A stretch of 64,000 nt of DNA. Source: Nitrospira sp. (GTDB lineage: Bacteria > Nitrospirota > Nitrospiria > Nitrospirales > Nitrospiraceae). Positions 43,512-52,551 of the stretch are shown here, piece by piece (position 1 is the stretch's first letter; each line of letters begins with the position of its first letter). The position numbers and the translations under genes are program-made. The DNA is taken from assembly GCA_030653545.1 (NCBI GenBank), contig JAURZE010000033.1:114322-178321 (forward strand), in the 5' to 3' direction. The notes under the pieces are model-generated. The model did no database searches, had not been told where the DNA came from, and was given only the letters and a program-made list of their open reading frames with translations.

Positions 43512-44888
43512 ATGATGGCCACGACTGCATCAAAAGGACTATTCACTCGGGTGAGCCAATGGCGTCGTACAAGTGCACTGCTGCTCACGACCGCCCTCTT
43601 CCCCCTCGCTACGACCCTCTATGCGGCTGACATCACGCCGATAAAATTCACCACGCCGAACGGGATGACCGTCCTGGTTCTGGAGCAGCACTTTCTCCCG
43701 ATCGTGGAGATTCATGCCCTGGTCAAGACCGGATCGGCCTACGACCCTCCTGAGAAAGCCGGCGTCGCGAATCTCGTCGCCAGTCTTTTGGATGAGGGAA
43801 CTACCAGCCGATCCTCGAAACAACTGGCAGAGCAAATCGATTTCATCGGCGGCTCACTGGAAGCGAAAGCCGGAGAGGACTTCACGACCGCCTCAGCGCG
43901 CGTACTGAAAAAAGATATCGACCTAGGCTTTGCGCTCCTCGCCGATGTGTTGATGCATCCCGCCTTCCCCAAGCACGAATTCGAGCGGGTGCGCTCACAG
44001 ATCCTGGGAGAAATTTCCAGCGACAACGACGATCCCGGCCATGTGGCGATGAAGGCTTTCAACCAGCTGGTCTTTCACAATCATCCCTATCGATGGCCAG
44101 CACAAGGCACCGAAGACACCGTGGGCAAGATTACGCTGACGGACGTCCAGAGCTTCTATGCGAAGGAATATCTCCCCAATCAGGTGATTCTGACCATCGT
44201 GGGGGATCTTTCCGTCGAACAAGCTACGGCCCTTGTGCAAAACCATTTCGGCTCATGGAAGAAGGGCAACCCCCAGACCCGCACGACAAAGAAACCGGCA
44301 GCGGTGGAGAAGAAGGCGGTTCAGCTCATTGAGAAGGACTTGACTCAATCCACGATTGTCCTCGGCCACGGGGGCATTAGCCGGAATAACCCCGACTACT
44401 ACGCCGTCACCGTCATGAACCATATTCTGGGGGCCGGAGGGTTTTCGTCCCGGCTCATGGACTCGATCCGCGACAAGCAGGGACTTGCCTACGGAATCAT
44501 GAGCCACTACGACGCGCGCATGCTCCCCGGCTCGTTCTGGGTAAATCTTCAAACGAGAACCGAAGCCACGAACCAGGCTATTGCAGGCGTGCTGACGGAA
44601 ATCAAAGGGATCCGCGACAGCCCGGTCAGCGACCAGGAGCTATCGGAAGCAAAGTCATTCCTCATGGGCAGCTTTCCGCTCCGCCTCGACTCAACCGCCA
44701 AGCTGGCCCAGGTGCTGGCGCAGGTTGAGTACTACGGACTGGGATTCGAATATTTCAGCCAGTACCCGAAATGGATCGAGCGCGTCACGAAAGACGACGT
44801 CCTTCGCGTGGCGAAACAATACCTCGACCCGCAGCACTATGCGCTCGTCGTGGTTGGCAACGTGGCCAAAGCCAAGGTCCGCCAGTAA
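43512..44888 (+). CDS. M16-family protein lacking the zinc motif (partner subunit)
   Basis: The 458-residue exported protein is a homologue of its upstream neighbour, but at the HxxEH position it has AGVANLVASLLDEGT, so it cannot bind catalytic zinc. The C-terminal half keeps the substrate-binding pattern SRLMDSIRDKQGLAYGIMSHYDAR with the Arg/Tyr pair. This matches the two-subunit M16B peptidases, where the inactive subunit grips substrate. A signal segment precedes LYAADITPIKF. Confidence 0.92.
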   Translation: MMATTASKGLFTRVSQWRRTSALLLTTALFPLATTLYAADITPIKFTTPNGMTVLVLEQHFLPIVEIHALVKTGSAYDPPEKAGVANLVASLLDEGTTSRSSKQLAEQIDFIGGSLEAKAGEDFTTASARVLKKDIDLGFALLADVLMHPAFPKHEFERVRSQILGEISSDNDDPGHVAMKAFNQLVFHNHPYRWPAQGTEDTVGKITLTDVQSFYAKEYLPNQVILTIVGDLSVEQATALVQNHFGSWKKGNPQTRTTKKPAAVEKKAVQLIEKDLTQSTIVLGHGGISRNNPDYYAVTVMNHILGAGGFSSRLMDSIRDKQGLAYGIMSHYDARMLPGSFWVNLQTRTEATNQAIAGVLTEIKGIRDSPVSDQELSEAKSFLMGSFPLRLDSTAKLAQVLAQVEYYGLGFEYFSQYPKWIERVTKDDVLRVAKQYLDPQHYALVVVGNVAKAKVRQ

Positions 44889-44912
44889 CAGACTCCCCGG
44901 CACTGTGCCGCT

Positions 44913-45740
44913 ATGCAACCTCATCCGCTCGAACACAAGCTTCTGCATCTGCGCAAGATCATTGCGGCCATGGATTCCGTCCTGGTCGCCTATTCAGGCG
45001 GGATCGACAGCACATTCGTCCTGAAAGTCGCCCACGACGAACTCGGAGATTCCACCGTGGGTATCACGGCTATTTCACCGACCTTTCCAGCGATCGAACT
45101 GGAAACAGCCACCCGCGTCGCGAAGGAAATCGGCGCGCGCCATGAGTTGGTGCAGACCGACCAGTTGACAATCCCTGCTTTTACCGAGAACGATGCCGAT
45201 CGCTGTTTTCATTGTAAGACCGACCTCTACCAATTGCTGGGCACGCTGAGAGAAACGCATGCGTCGGCTGTCATCGTGGACGGAACCAATCTCGACGATC
45301 TGGGCGATGATCGTCCCGGCCTCAAGGCCGCACGCGAATGGGGCGTTCGCAGCCCGCTGCTGGAAGCTGGGCTTACCAAATCAGACATTCGATGGCTTGC
45401 GAAAGACTTGGGGCTCTCGAACTGGGACAAGCCAGCTGCCGCCTGTCTGTCCTCACGCATTCCCCGGGGCGTCACGATCACCAGAGAAAAACTCAGTCGG
45501 GTGGAGCAGGCCGAAGAGGTCCTGTTTGCAGAGGGGTTCCGGCATTGCCGTGTGCGCGATCACGGCGAAATCGCCAGAATTGAAGTCGGTCAGAATGAAC
45601 TGGCTCGACTGCTCGAGGGAGAACGAGGGACGAGAATCAGCCGACGCGTGAAGGAACTCGGCTTCCGGTTTGTGACGATTGACTTGGAAGGGTATCGGCC
45701 GGGCGGGGTGAGTATAGACCCACCGCGCCCGGCCAAGTAG
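44913..45740 (+). CDS. larE: LarE-like ATP-dependent sacrificial sulfur transferase
   Basis: The 275-residue PP-loop protein has SGGIDSTFVLKVA for ATP, the DADRCFHCKTDLY motif with the sacrificial cysteine and a second Cys, and ACLSSRIPRG. LarE donates sulfur to the nickel-pincer cofactor of lactate racemase. No larA, larB or larC is adjacent. A GC-rich hairpin covers its last codons. Confidence 0.9.
   Translation: MQPHPLEHKLLHLRKIIAAMDSVLVAYSGGIDSTFVLKVAHDELGDSTVGITAISPTFPAIELETATRVAKEIGARHELVQTDQLTIPAFTENDADRCFHCKTDLYQLLGTLRETHASAVIVDGTNLDDLGDDRPGLKAAREWGVRSPLLEAGLTKSDIRWLAKDLGLSNWDKPAAACLSSRIPRGVTITREKLSRVEQAEEVLFAEGFRHCRVRDHGEIARIEVGQNELARLLEGERGTRISRRVKELGFRFVTIDLEGYRPGGVSIDPPRPAK
45697..45734 (+). 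repeat. GC-rich hairpin at the end of larE
   Basis: GGCCGGGCG (45697-45705) pairs with CGCCCGGCC (45726-45734), with an inner GGGT/ACCC pair. It lies just before the larE stop and about 22 bases before the end of the convergent F0 operon. No T-run follows in either direction; it may separate the two transcripts. Confidence 0.4.
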
Positions 45741-45756
45741 AGCAAACCAAACTTGA

Positions 45757-46260
45757 TTAGGAGTGCGACTTCGAGAGGGCGCTGAGCGCTTCGTCGGCAA
45801 ACTTCCGGTGATCGGCATCCGTGAGGCTGCGCTGCACCACCTTCTCCGCCACCATCAACGCCAACTCCGTGGTCTGATTGCGGATGTCCTGCACGGCCTT
45901 CCGCCGCTCATGATCGATCTCGCGCGTGGCCTCGCCCTTGATGCGCTCCGCTTCCGTGCTCATCCGCTGTTCGTTTTCATCCAGCAGACGCTGTGCCCGC
46001 TCCTGGGCTGCCGCCAGAATGGCTTCGGCTTCCTTCGCCGCTGCACTGAGCTTCGCCTCATAGGTCTTCAGCGCACGCTCAGACTCTGCGCGGTGACGTT
46101 CAGCCTGGTCGAGGCTGTCCTTGATCTTCTTCTCCCGTTCTTCGAGGACGCTCAGGATGCCGGGAAAGGCAAACTTATAGAGCACGAAGAACAGAATCCC
46201 GAAGGACAGAATCTCCCAAAAAATCAGCGACGAGAAAAAACTCGATTCAAACTGCGGCAT
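45757..46260 (-). CDS. atpF: F0F1 ATP synthase subunit b
   Basis: The 167-residue protein has one N-terminal membrane span (LIFWEILSFGILFFVLYKFAFPGIL) and a long charged coiled coil (ERHRAESERALKTYEAKLSAAAKEAEAILAAAQERAQRLL), typical of subunit b, the peripheral stalk. GGGAG precedes the ATG. It is the last gene of the F0 operon; no second b-type subunit and no F1 gene follows. Confidence 0.94.
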   Translation of the reverse strand: MPQFESSFFSSLIFWEILSFGILFFVLYKFAFPGILSVLEEREKKIKDSLDQAERHRAESERALKTYEAKLSAAAKEAEAILAAAQERAQRLLDENEQRMSTEAERIKGEATREIDHERRKAVQDIRNQTTELALMVAEKVVQRSLTDADHRKFADEALSALSKSHS

Positions 46261-46334
46261 TGTTCACTCCCAACAAGTTGAGGTTGAGGCTGAGCGCCCA
46301 GGTGCCACACCGCAGGCTCGGCCTATCCCCGTCC

Positions 46335-46565
46335 TTACTTGCGAAGCCCCATGATGATGAACGCGATGACGAGCCCGTAGAGCGCGATGGCTTCCACGAG
46401 CGCGAACCCGATCCACATGTACTTACCAACGCGAGCTTCCGCTTCAGGCTGGCGGGCCACGGCTTCAATCATCTTGCCGAAGATGTACCCGATTCCGACA
46501 CCGGCACCGGCAAAACCCGCCGCCGCCAATCCCATACCCAACAATGCTGCTGCTGCTGAATCCAT
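46335..46565 (-). CDS. atpE: F0F1 ATP synthase subunit c
   Basis: The 76-residue protein is a helical hairpin: GLAAAGFAGAGVGIGYIFG, the polar loop ARQPEAE, and a second helix with the ion-binding Glu58 in GFALVEAIALYGLVIAF. The Glu is followed by Ala and the first helix lacks the Gln seen in Na+-type rings, so a proton-driven ring is likely. AGGAG lies before the ATG. Subunit c forms the rotor ring. Confidence 0.96.
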   Translation of the reverse strand: MDSAAAALLGMGLAAAGFAGAGVGIGYIFGKMIEAVARQPEAEARVGKYMWIGFALVEAIALYGLVIAFIIMGLRK

Positions 46566-46601
46566 TGTGTCCTACTCCTCCCTTGTCTGGCTGACACGCG
46601 A

Positions 46602-47351
46602 TCAATGCGCGTGGTCATCATGGCCGTGCAGATGGAATGCGTCGCCCAAATAGACGCACGTCAACACGGTAAAAATATAGGCTTGAATAAATGCAATGCC
46701 GACTTCCAACCCGTTCATTGCAATCGTAAACACAAACGGCAACCAGCCGATCAACAGCCCGCCGCTGATCGCCAAACCAAAGAGCACCCCGAGAATGACG
46801 TGTCCGGCCGTCATATTGGCAAACAATCGAACGGCCAACGAAATCGGCCGGGCTAACTGGCTGATCAATTCGATAGGAATCATCAACGGCAAGAGCCATC
46901 CCGGCGTACCCGGCGGCACGAGAATCCCCAAGAACTTGGCGCCGTGCAGCAGAAACCCCATGACAAGACTCAGCCCGTACACCACACAGGCAAACACCGC
47001 CGTCACGACGATCTGACTCGTGACCGTATAGGAACCGGGAATCAGCCCGATGAGATTACAGAAAAGAATAAAGAGGAACAACGTGGCAATGAGCGGGAAA
47101 AACCGCATCCCGTCTTTCCCCATCGTATCCAGGATGATGCCCCGGATGAAATCCACCAGCATCTCCGCCAGGCTCTGCAATTTGCCCGGCACTAGCTGCC
47201 GCGCCGCCCCTGCCTTGAGCATCAAAAACGCGACCAGCGCCACCACGACCCACATGATGATGACCGCTTTGTTAATGGAGATATCGATCCCACCAACAGA
47301 GAGAGGAATGTAGTTATGCAGTTCAAACGGATGAAGCGGACTTTCTTCCAC
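46602..47351 (-). CDS. atpB: F0F1 ATP synthase subunit a
   Basis: The 249-residue membrane protein has five to six spans and the essential Arg in LISQLARPISLAVRLFANMTAGHVILGVLFG, plus FNLIGLIPGS-type LFCNLIGLIPGSYTVT and a late AIAFIQAYIFTVLTCVYLGDAF-like block (GIAFIQAYIFTVL). The GTG start at 47351 has AAAGGG upstream. Subunit a provides the proton half-channels against the c ring. It lies 2 bases after atpI. Confidence 0.95.
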   Translation of the reverse strand: MEESPLHPFELHNYIPLSVGGIDISINKAVIIMWVVVALVAFLMLKAGAARQLVPGKLQSLAEMLVDFIRGIILDTMGKDGMRFFPLIATLFLFILFCNLIGLIPGSYTVTSQIVVTAVFACVVYGLSLVMGFLLHGAKFLGILVPPGTPGWLLPLMIPIELISQLARPISLAVRLFANMTAGHVILGVLFGLAISGGLLIGWLPFVFTIAMNGLEVGIAFIQAYIFTVLTCVYLGDAFHLHGHDDHAH

Positions 47352-47353
47352 GG

Positions 47354-47611
47354 CTACCCTTTGCTTTCTGTATCAGGCGGTGAACCTGGCCACCGCATGG
47401 CCGACCGGTATGCGTTCCGTATGCCGGCGATCACTCCGAGCACCAACCCCACCACCATCCCCCAGGGAGTGGAATCAAGGAGGTAGGTATCCAACACCCA
47501 GCCCAACCCGCCTCCGACGATCAACGAAGCTAGCAGGTCGGTTCCAATCCGAACCGCCTGGCCGAGCCCCGCATAAAACGGACCTTGAGAAGGGGGCATT
47601 CCATTACTCAC
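47354..47611 (-). CDS. AtpI/AtpZ-like protein of the F0 operon
   Basis: The 85-residue protein has two membrane spans (IGTDLLASLIVGGGLGWVLD and GMVVGLVLGVIAGIRNAYR), matching AtpI/AtpZ-type proteins that assist c-ring assembly or ion uptake. The GTG at 47611 or the ATG at 47599 may start it. It is the first gene of the F0 operon, after a TTGACA-based promoter. Confidence 0.85.
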   Translation of the reverse strand: MSNGMPPSQGPFYAGLGQAVRIGTDLLASLIVGGGLGWVLDTYLLDSTPWGMVVGLVLGVIAGIRNAYRSAMRWPGSPPDTESKG

Positions 47612-47666
47612 CGGTTAGTGCTCAGACAAGAATCTGAATGAGTACTCAACCGATTGCGAGCGCGCA

Positions 47667-47696
47667 ATTCAAGCAGAATCCTCATTGAAATGTCAA
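47667..47696 (-). promoter_or_regulatory. Candidate sigma70-type promoter of the F0 operon
   Basis: Read on the minus strand: TTGACA (47696-47691), an 18-base spacer, then TTGAAT (47672-47667), which keeps four of six -10 bases. It lies about 55 bases before the first start codon of the atpI-atpB-atpE-atpF run. Confidence 0.45.
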
Positions 47697-47773
47697 GCCG
47701 TTAGAGACTCTGTCTCTCGCGAAAGCGCTACGGTATAGTATGCCAACCAAAACCGGTCGGACTTTCTGAATTC

Positions 47774-49252
47774 ATGGCAACGACACGACCATCCCCCACA
47801 GCCTTTCTGCATGGAGCCCCGCAACCCTTGAGCCTAAGCCGGCGAGGCTTGGCCCCCAGCCCGTTCGAGCTGTATGCCCGCGTCGCCTCAAGCCAACAGG
47901 CCTCGTTTCTCTTTGAAAGCGGCAAAAGTCCGTCAACCAGCGGACGCTACTCCTTCTTCGCAACCAATCCCTACCAAGTCTTTTCGGGCACGCGAAACGA
48001 CTGGACTAACCGTTCAGCCGATGGGCACATACAAACCGGCCAGAACCCGTTCGGAACTCTTACGCGCCTGATGCAACAATCAGTCATCTCCCGCCCCCCT
48101 GGAACACCGCCATTTTTCGGCGGAGCCGCGGGTTATTTGAGCTACGATCTGGTGCGGCAATTCGAGTCATTGCCGAACCATGCCGACGACGATCGGCATT
48201 TTCCAGATTTGGAGTTCGCCTTTTATGATCTTGTCGCGGCGTTTGATCATACCTCGGGCGAATGGCATTTCATGTTCTGCCCCCCGCTCGAACGATTCCT
48301 CGGAGAGACCCGAGAGCAGCTCTACCGGGAGGGTTGCGATAGACTCGCCGCGCTGGAAGCGCACGTATCCACGTCTCAGCCCCACCTACAGCCGGCGGAT
48401 TCCTTAGCGCCTGTCAGCTTTCACCCACAGCAATCCCGGGACTCCTATATGGACCGAGTCCGGCGCTGCCAGGAATATATCGCCGCCGGTGATTTGTATC
48501 AGGCCAATCTCTCCCATCGCTTTTCGGTCACAAGCGACAGTTTCACGAAGCAGGCAGGACTCGCGACAGAGCTCCAAACCTATGCACGCTTGCGCCGCAT
48601 GAACCCGTCCCCGTTCTCCGGCCTGTTGCGCACCGGGGACACCAGCATAATCAGCACATCACCGGAACGGTTAGTTCGCCTGGAGGGCCGTTCAGCCGAT
48701 ACTCGACCAATCGCCGGCACCCGGCGGCGAGGCTTGGACGACTCCGACGATCGTCGCCTGCAGAAAGAACTCCTGGATAACGAGAAGGAGCGCGCCGAAC
48801 ATTTGATGCTCGTTGATCTGGAACGAAACGACCTGGGGCGCGTGTGTGAGTTCGGCTCCGTCCACGTCGACGAATTCATGTCCATCGAGCAATATTCCCA
48901 TGTCAGCCATCTGGTGTCGCATATCTCTGGGCAACTGCGGGCCGAGGTCACAGGCTTCGATCTATTGAGAGCCGTCTTCCCGGGCGGCACCATTACCGGC
49001 GTGCCCAAGATTCGCTGCATGGAAATCATCGACGAGCTGGAACCGTTACGGAGAGGCCCCTATACCGGGTCGATGGGCTATCTAAGCTGGAGCGGGGATC
49101 TCGACTTCAACATTATCATTCGCACATTGGTACTCCTTGAAGGACAGGGCTCCCTCCAAGTCGGAGCGGGGATTGTGGCGGACTCGGATCCCGCCAAAGA
49201 ATATGAGGAGACGATGCACAAAGCACAGGCTTTTCTGAGCGCCTTGTCGTAG
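47774..49252 (+). CDS. pabB: Aminodeoxychorismate synthase component I
   Basis: The 492-residue protein belongs to the chorismate-utilising family: YIAAGDLYQANLSHRF, then SPERLVRLEGRSADTRPIAGTRRRG, LMLVDLERNDLGRVCEFGSV, PGGTITGVPKIRCMEIIDELEP and GPYTGSMGYLSWSGDLDFNIIIRT. Both PabB and TrpE share these blocks; the adjacent class IV aminotransferase (PabC) and lack of trp genes favour PabB. It makes aminodeoxychorismate for folate synthesis, with a glutaminase subunit encoded elsewhere. Confidence 0.9.
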   Translation: MATTRPSPTAFLHGAPQPLSLSRRGLAPSPFELYARVASSQQASFLFESGKSPSTSGRYSFFATNPYQVFSGTRNDWTNRSADGHIQTGQNPFGTLTRLMQQSVISRPPGTPPFFGGAAGYLSYDLVRQFESLPNHADDDRHFPDLEFAFYDLVAAFDHTSGEWHFMFCPPLERFLGETREQLYREGCDRLAALEAHVSTSQPHLQPADSLAPVSFHPQQSRDSYMDRVRRCQEYIAAGDLYQANLSHRFSVTSDSFTKQAGLATELQTYARLRRMNPSPFSGLLRTGDTSIISTSPERLVRLEGRSADTRPIAGTRRRGLDDSDDRRLQKELLDNEKERAEHLMLVDLERNDLGRVCEFGSVHVDEFMSIEQYSHVSHLVSHISGQLRAEVTGFDLLRAVFPGGTITGVPKIRCMEIIDELEPLRRGPYTGSMGYLSWSGDLDFNIIIRTLVLLEGQGSLQVGAGIVADSDPAKEYEETMHKAQAFLSALS

Positions 49253-49260
49253 CATGCACT

Positions 49261-50142
49261 ATGTGGATATTTCTCAACGATCGATTCGTCCCGGAACAGG
49301 ATGCGACAATCTCCGTCTTCGATCATGGCTTTCTGTATGGGGACGGCGTCTATGAAACGATCCGCTCTTACGGGAGCCGGATTTTCATGCGAGATCACCA
49401 TCTGTCGCGCTTACAGCGTTCTGCCGACGCCATCGGCCTGACAATCCCCATTCCGTTGAGCGAGTGGCCGCACCTCTTGCATGAAGCGATGGACCGCAAT
49501 CAACTGGGAACTGAGGAGACCGACGCCTATCTCCGAATTACCGTGTCCCGCGGCGCGGGAGAGATCGGGCTCGATCCGGCCCTCTGTCCGACACCCACTG
49601 TCGTCATCATGGCCAAACCGCTCCATCCGCCCGCTACTGAGTTGTACCAGCGCGGCGTGTCACTCATTGTTGCCCGCACGAGACGCAACCTGCAAAGCGC
49701 GCTCTCCCCGCAGATCAAGGCCACCAACTTCCTGAACAACATTCTGGCGAAACGCGAGGCGATTGCCGCACAGGTCTTCGACGCGCTCTTTCTGAATTGG
49801 GAAGGCCTTCTCACCGAATGCACCGTGAGTAATCTATTCTTTGCAACGCAAGGCCAGCTGTACACCCCATCCATCGACTGCGGTCTTTTGGATGGCATTA
49901 CGAGATCGATTCTGTTGCAGATGGCGGAAGAGCTGAAGATTCCCGTGTGCGAAGGGCAATTCACTCCGGAAGAGCTGCTGCATGCCGACGAATGTTTCCT
50001 GACGAATACCAGCATGGAAGTCATGCCGGTCGTTTCAGTCAACCAGCAACCCATTGGGCAGGGCATCCCAGGGCCCTTGACCCGTCAATTACACCGTCAT
50101 TTTATCGACAATCGAAGTCGCTATTTAGAACCGCTCGACTAA
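49261..50142 (+). CDS. pabC: Class IV aminotransferase, probably aminodeoxychorismate lyase
   Basis: The 293-residue PLP enzyme starts MWIFLNDRFVPEQDATISVFDHGFLYGDGVYETIRSY and has the catalytic Lys in SPQIKATNFLNN, Glu in LLTECTVSNLFF and TNTSMEVMPV. Class IV includes PabC, IlvE and D-amino acid aminotransferases. Location 8 bases after pabB suggests 4-aminobenzoate formation, but IlvE-like activity is possible. Confidence 0.87.
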   Translation: MWIFLNDRFVPEQDATISVFDHGFLYGDGVYETIRSYGSRIFMRDHHLSRLQRSADAIGLTIPIPLSEWPHLLHEAMDRNQLGTEETDAYLRITVSRGAGEIGLDPALCPTPTVVIMAKPLHPPATELYQRGVSLIVARTRRNLQSALSPQIKATNFLNNILAKREAIAAQVFDALFLNWEGLLTECTVSNLFFATQGQLYTPSIDCGLLDGITRSILLQMAEELKIPVCEGQFTPEELLHADECFLTNTSMEVMPVVSVNQQPIGQGIPGPLTRQLHRHFIDNRSRYLEPLD

Positions 50143-50249
50143 CCTCTTCCGATCAAACCATTGCTTTTATTGCAGTACCCTCATGACAAGAAAGGGGCAC
50201 AAGACGTGCAGATCCTTGACACCCAGGTGCAGGCTGCTATCGTTTGACC

Positions 50250-50957
50250 ATGCCAAACACAACAAGAGCGCGAAGGAACGACCAATTGAAAACCTCTCAA
50301 CTACTTCTCGGAACGGCCCTCGTGGGGGCTCACTGGCTACTTTCAGGGCTTCCGGCAGCACAGGCCGAGATCTACCAATACATCGATGCCAACGGGACCA
50401 TCTCGCTGACCAATGTGCCGACCGACCTACGCTACCGGCGGATCACCTCGCAGCCAAACAGGCTCCATCCCGTCCTGTCAGAGCGGGAGCTCGAACCGAT
50501 GATCAGCCGGTATTCCCGACAGCACCAATTACACCCTGCCCTCATCCGGGCGGTCATTAAAGCGGAATCAGGGTTCGACCCCATGGCGGTGTCACGAGCC
50601 GGCGCCATTGGCCTGATGCAACTGATGCCACAAACAGCCGTCCGCCTCGAAGTGCGGGACCTCTATGATCCTGAAGATAATATTGGGGGAGGGACGAAAT
50701 ATCTCCGCCAACTGCTGGATCGATTCCGAGGGAACCTTCCCTTGGCACTTGCAGCCTACAATGCCGGGGAACATACCGTGGATCGCTATCGTGGACTCCC
50801 ACCGATCGACGAAACCCGCCAATACGTCCGCAAAGTCATTCGCTATTACCGGACGTTTCTGATTAAGGACGGCGCGATGACCGGGCACGTGATCGCTGCT
50901 GCCGAATCTGCAGCGCCACAACCACTCCCCGCTTCTTTGCCGGCCTCGGTTCAGTAG
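50250..50957 (+). CDS. SLT-domain lytic transglycosylase with DUF4124-like N-terminus
   Basis: The 235-residue exported protein has a hydrophobic signal (LLLGTALVGAHWLLSGLPAAQA) and a short DUF4124-like segment (IYQYIDANGTISLTNVP). An SLT domain follows, with the catalytic Glu in KAESGFDPMAVSRAGAIGLMQLMPQTA and AAYNAGEHTVDRY. It cleaves peptidoglycan in the periplasm. A TTG at 50286 has AAGGA upstream and is an alternative start that would give a tighter signal peptide. The 3-prime end overlaps nadB by 95 bases. Confidence 0.9.
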   Translation: MPNTTRARRNDQLKTSQLLLGTALVGAHWLLSGLPAAQAEIYQYIDANGTISLTNVPTDLRYRRITSQPNRLHPVLSERELEPMISRYSRQHQLHPALIRAVIKAESGFDPMAVSRAGAIGLMQLMPQTAVRLEVRDLYDPEDNIGGGTKYLRQLLDRFRGNLPLALAAYNAGEHTVDRYRGLPPIDETRQYVRKVIRYYRTFLIKDGAMTGHVIAAAESAAPQPLPASLPASVQ

Positions 50958-52551
50958 GATCACTGGCGATCCGCAACTGACTGTGCTGCTTCCAGCCTGG
51001 CCGTTTCGACTCGGGGCAATCTGAGCGAAAATGCGCTCCGACGCTGTTCTCACGCCATAATGCGGCTTCCGCGACACAATGCGCGACCTGCACCATGTTC
51101 TTAACTTCCAGCTCAGCCCTCGTCGTAGAGAACCTGGCGACGAGCTGTGTCCAGCGGGACAATTGAGCCGTGGCGCGAATGAGCGACTCACGCGACCGAA
51201 TCACCCCGACCTGCCCCCACATCGTCCGGCGGAGCGAGCTCCTGAGCTTCTCTACATCTTCTAGCGTCGCCTCTCCTGCGGGCTGAAGTATCTCTGCGTG
51301 CGAAGACAGCTCGGGGAATTCTTGCCCCTGAGCAAACGCAATTGCCGTGACACCAGCCCGCATCCCAAAGACCAGTCCCTCCAACAGCGAATTGCTCGCC
51401 AGGCGATTAGCCCCGTGCACGCCGCTACAGGCCACCTCGCCGGCCGCGAACAATCCCGGCAGCGTGGTGGCCCCATTCACGTCGGTCCACACTCCGCCCA
51501 TCATGTAGTGGGCGCTGGGCGAAACAGGAATCCACTCTTCAGTGATATCGATATCTGATCGCAAACAGGTCGCATAGATCGTCGGGAATCGACGCTTGAT
51601 GAAATCGGCTCCCAGATGTGTGACGTCGAGATACACATGCCGAGCGCGCGTCGCCGCCATCTCGGCCCAGATCGCCCGCGATACGATATCCCGCGGAGCA
51701 AGGGCCCCGAGCGGGTGGTATCTCTGCATAAACAACTCGCCCTTATTATTACGCAACTGCCCGCCTTCTCCGCGCATAGCTTCGGACAAGAGGAACGGCG
51801 GACTGGAAGGGAGATAGAGCGAGGTCGGATGAAACTGGACGAATTCCATATCCTGCAGCATGGCTCCTGCCCGAAACGCCATCGCCATGCCATCGCCGGT
51901 AGCGTTGGGAGGGTTCGTCGTCCGGGCGTAAATCTGTCCGGCGCCGCCCGTGGATAACACGACGGCTTTCGCGGGAATAATGAATTGCCTCGACGATGAT
52001 TCATCGAGCACGACCGCCCCGCAGCAACGCCCCTCCTCCACCACCAGATCAACTGTAAAGTGATAGTCGAGCCGCTGGATGCGCTTCTGCCGCGCGACCT
52101 GCGCCATCAGGGCTCGCACCATTTCGTTGCCCGTGGCATCTCCGCGTGCGCGCAAAATGCGGCTTCGGCTATGCGCCGCTTCTCGAGCAAAGGCAAACTT
52201 TCCATCCGTCTTGTCGAATTTGGCGCCCCACCGGATTAATTCCTGAATCCGCGCCGGCCCTTCCTCCACCAGCACCCGAACCGCCTCGGGGCGACACAGC
52301 CCGTGGCCGGCCTTCAACGTATCGGTCCGGTGAATCGCGACATCGTCCTCTTCACTGAGCGCCACCGCCACGCCCCCTTGCGCATAGATCGAATTACTCT
52401 GCAGCGGATGCCCCTTTGTCAGCATGATGACACGGCCTTCCCGGCTCAACTCCAGGGCCGCGCGCAACCCGGCCACGCCGCTCCCGATGACCAGAAAGTC
52501 GGCTTTAGGGAGAGCGGATCTTTTCCGCGACTGAGTTGCTGACTGTTTCAT
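50863..52551 (-). CDS. nadB: L-aspartate oxidase
   Basis: The 562-residue flavoprotein has the FAD-binding start FLVIGSGVAGLRAALELSREGRV, then GGVAVALSEEDDVAIHRTDTLKAGHGL, HSRSRILRARGDATGNEMVRAL and FAAGEVACSGVHGANRLASNSLLEGLVFG, as in NadB. It oxidises aspartate to iminoaspartate for NAD synthesis. The last 40 residues (after GWKQH) are Arg-rich and not family-like; the stop lies inside the convergent transglycosylase gene, as if the original stop was lost. nadA and nadC are not adjacent. Confidence 0.93.
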   Translation of the reverse strand: MKQSATQSRKRSALPKADFLVIGSGVAGLRAALELSREGRVIMLTKGHPLQSNSIYAQGGVAVALSEEDDVAIHRTDTLKAGHGLCRPEAVRVLVEEGPARIQELIRWGAKFDKTDGKFAFAREAAHSRSRILRARGDATGNEMVRALMAQVARQKRIQRLDYHFTVDLVVEEGRCCGAVVLDESSSRQFIIPAKAVVLSTGGAGQIYARTTNPPNATGDGMAMAFRAGAMLQDMEFVQFHPTSLYLPSSPPFLLSEAMRGEGGQLRNNKGELFMQRYHPLGALAPRDIVSRAIWAEMAATRARHVYLDVTHLGADFIKRRFPTIYATCLRSDIDITEEWIPVSPSAHYMMGGVWTDVNGATTLPGLFAAGEVACSGVHGANRLASNSLLEGLVFGMRAGVTAIAFAQGQEFPELSSHAEILQPAGEATLEDVEKLRSSLRRTMWGQVGVIRSRESLIRATAQLSRWTQLVARFSTTRAELEVKNMVQVAHCVAEAALWRENSVGAHFRSDCPESKRPGWKQHSQLRIASDPTEPRPAKKRGVVVALQIRQQRSRARSSRRP

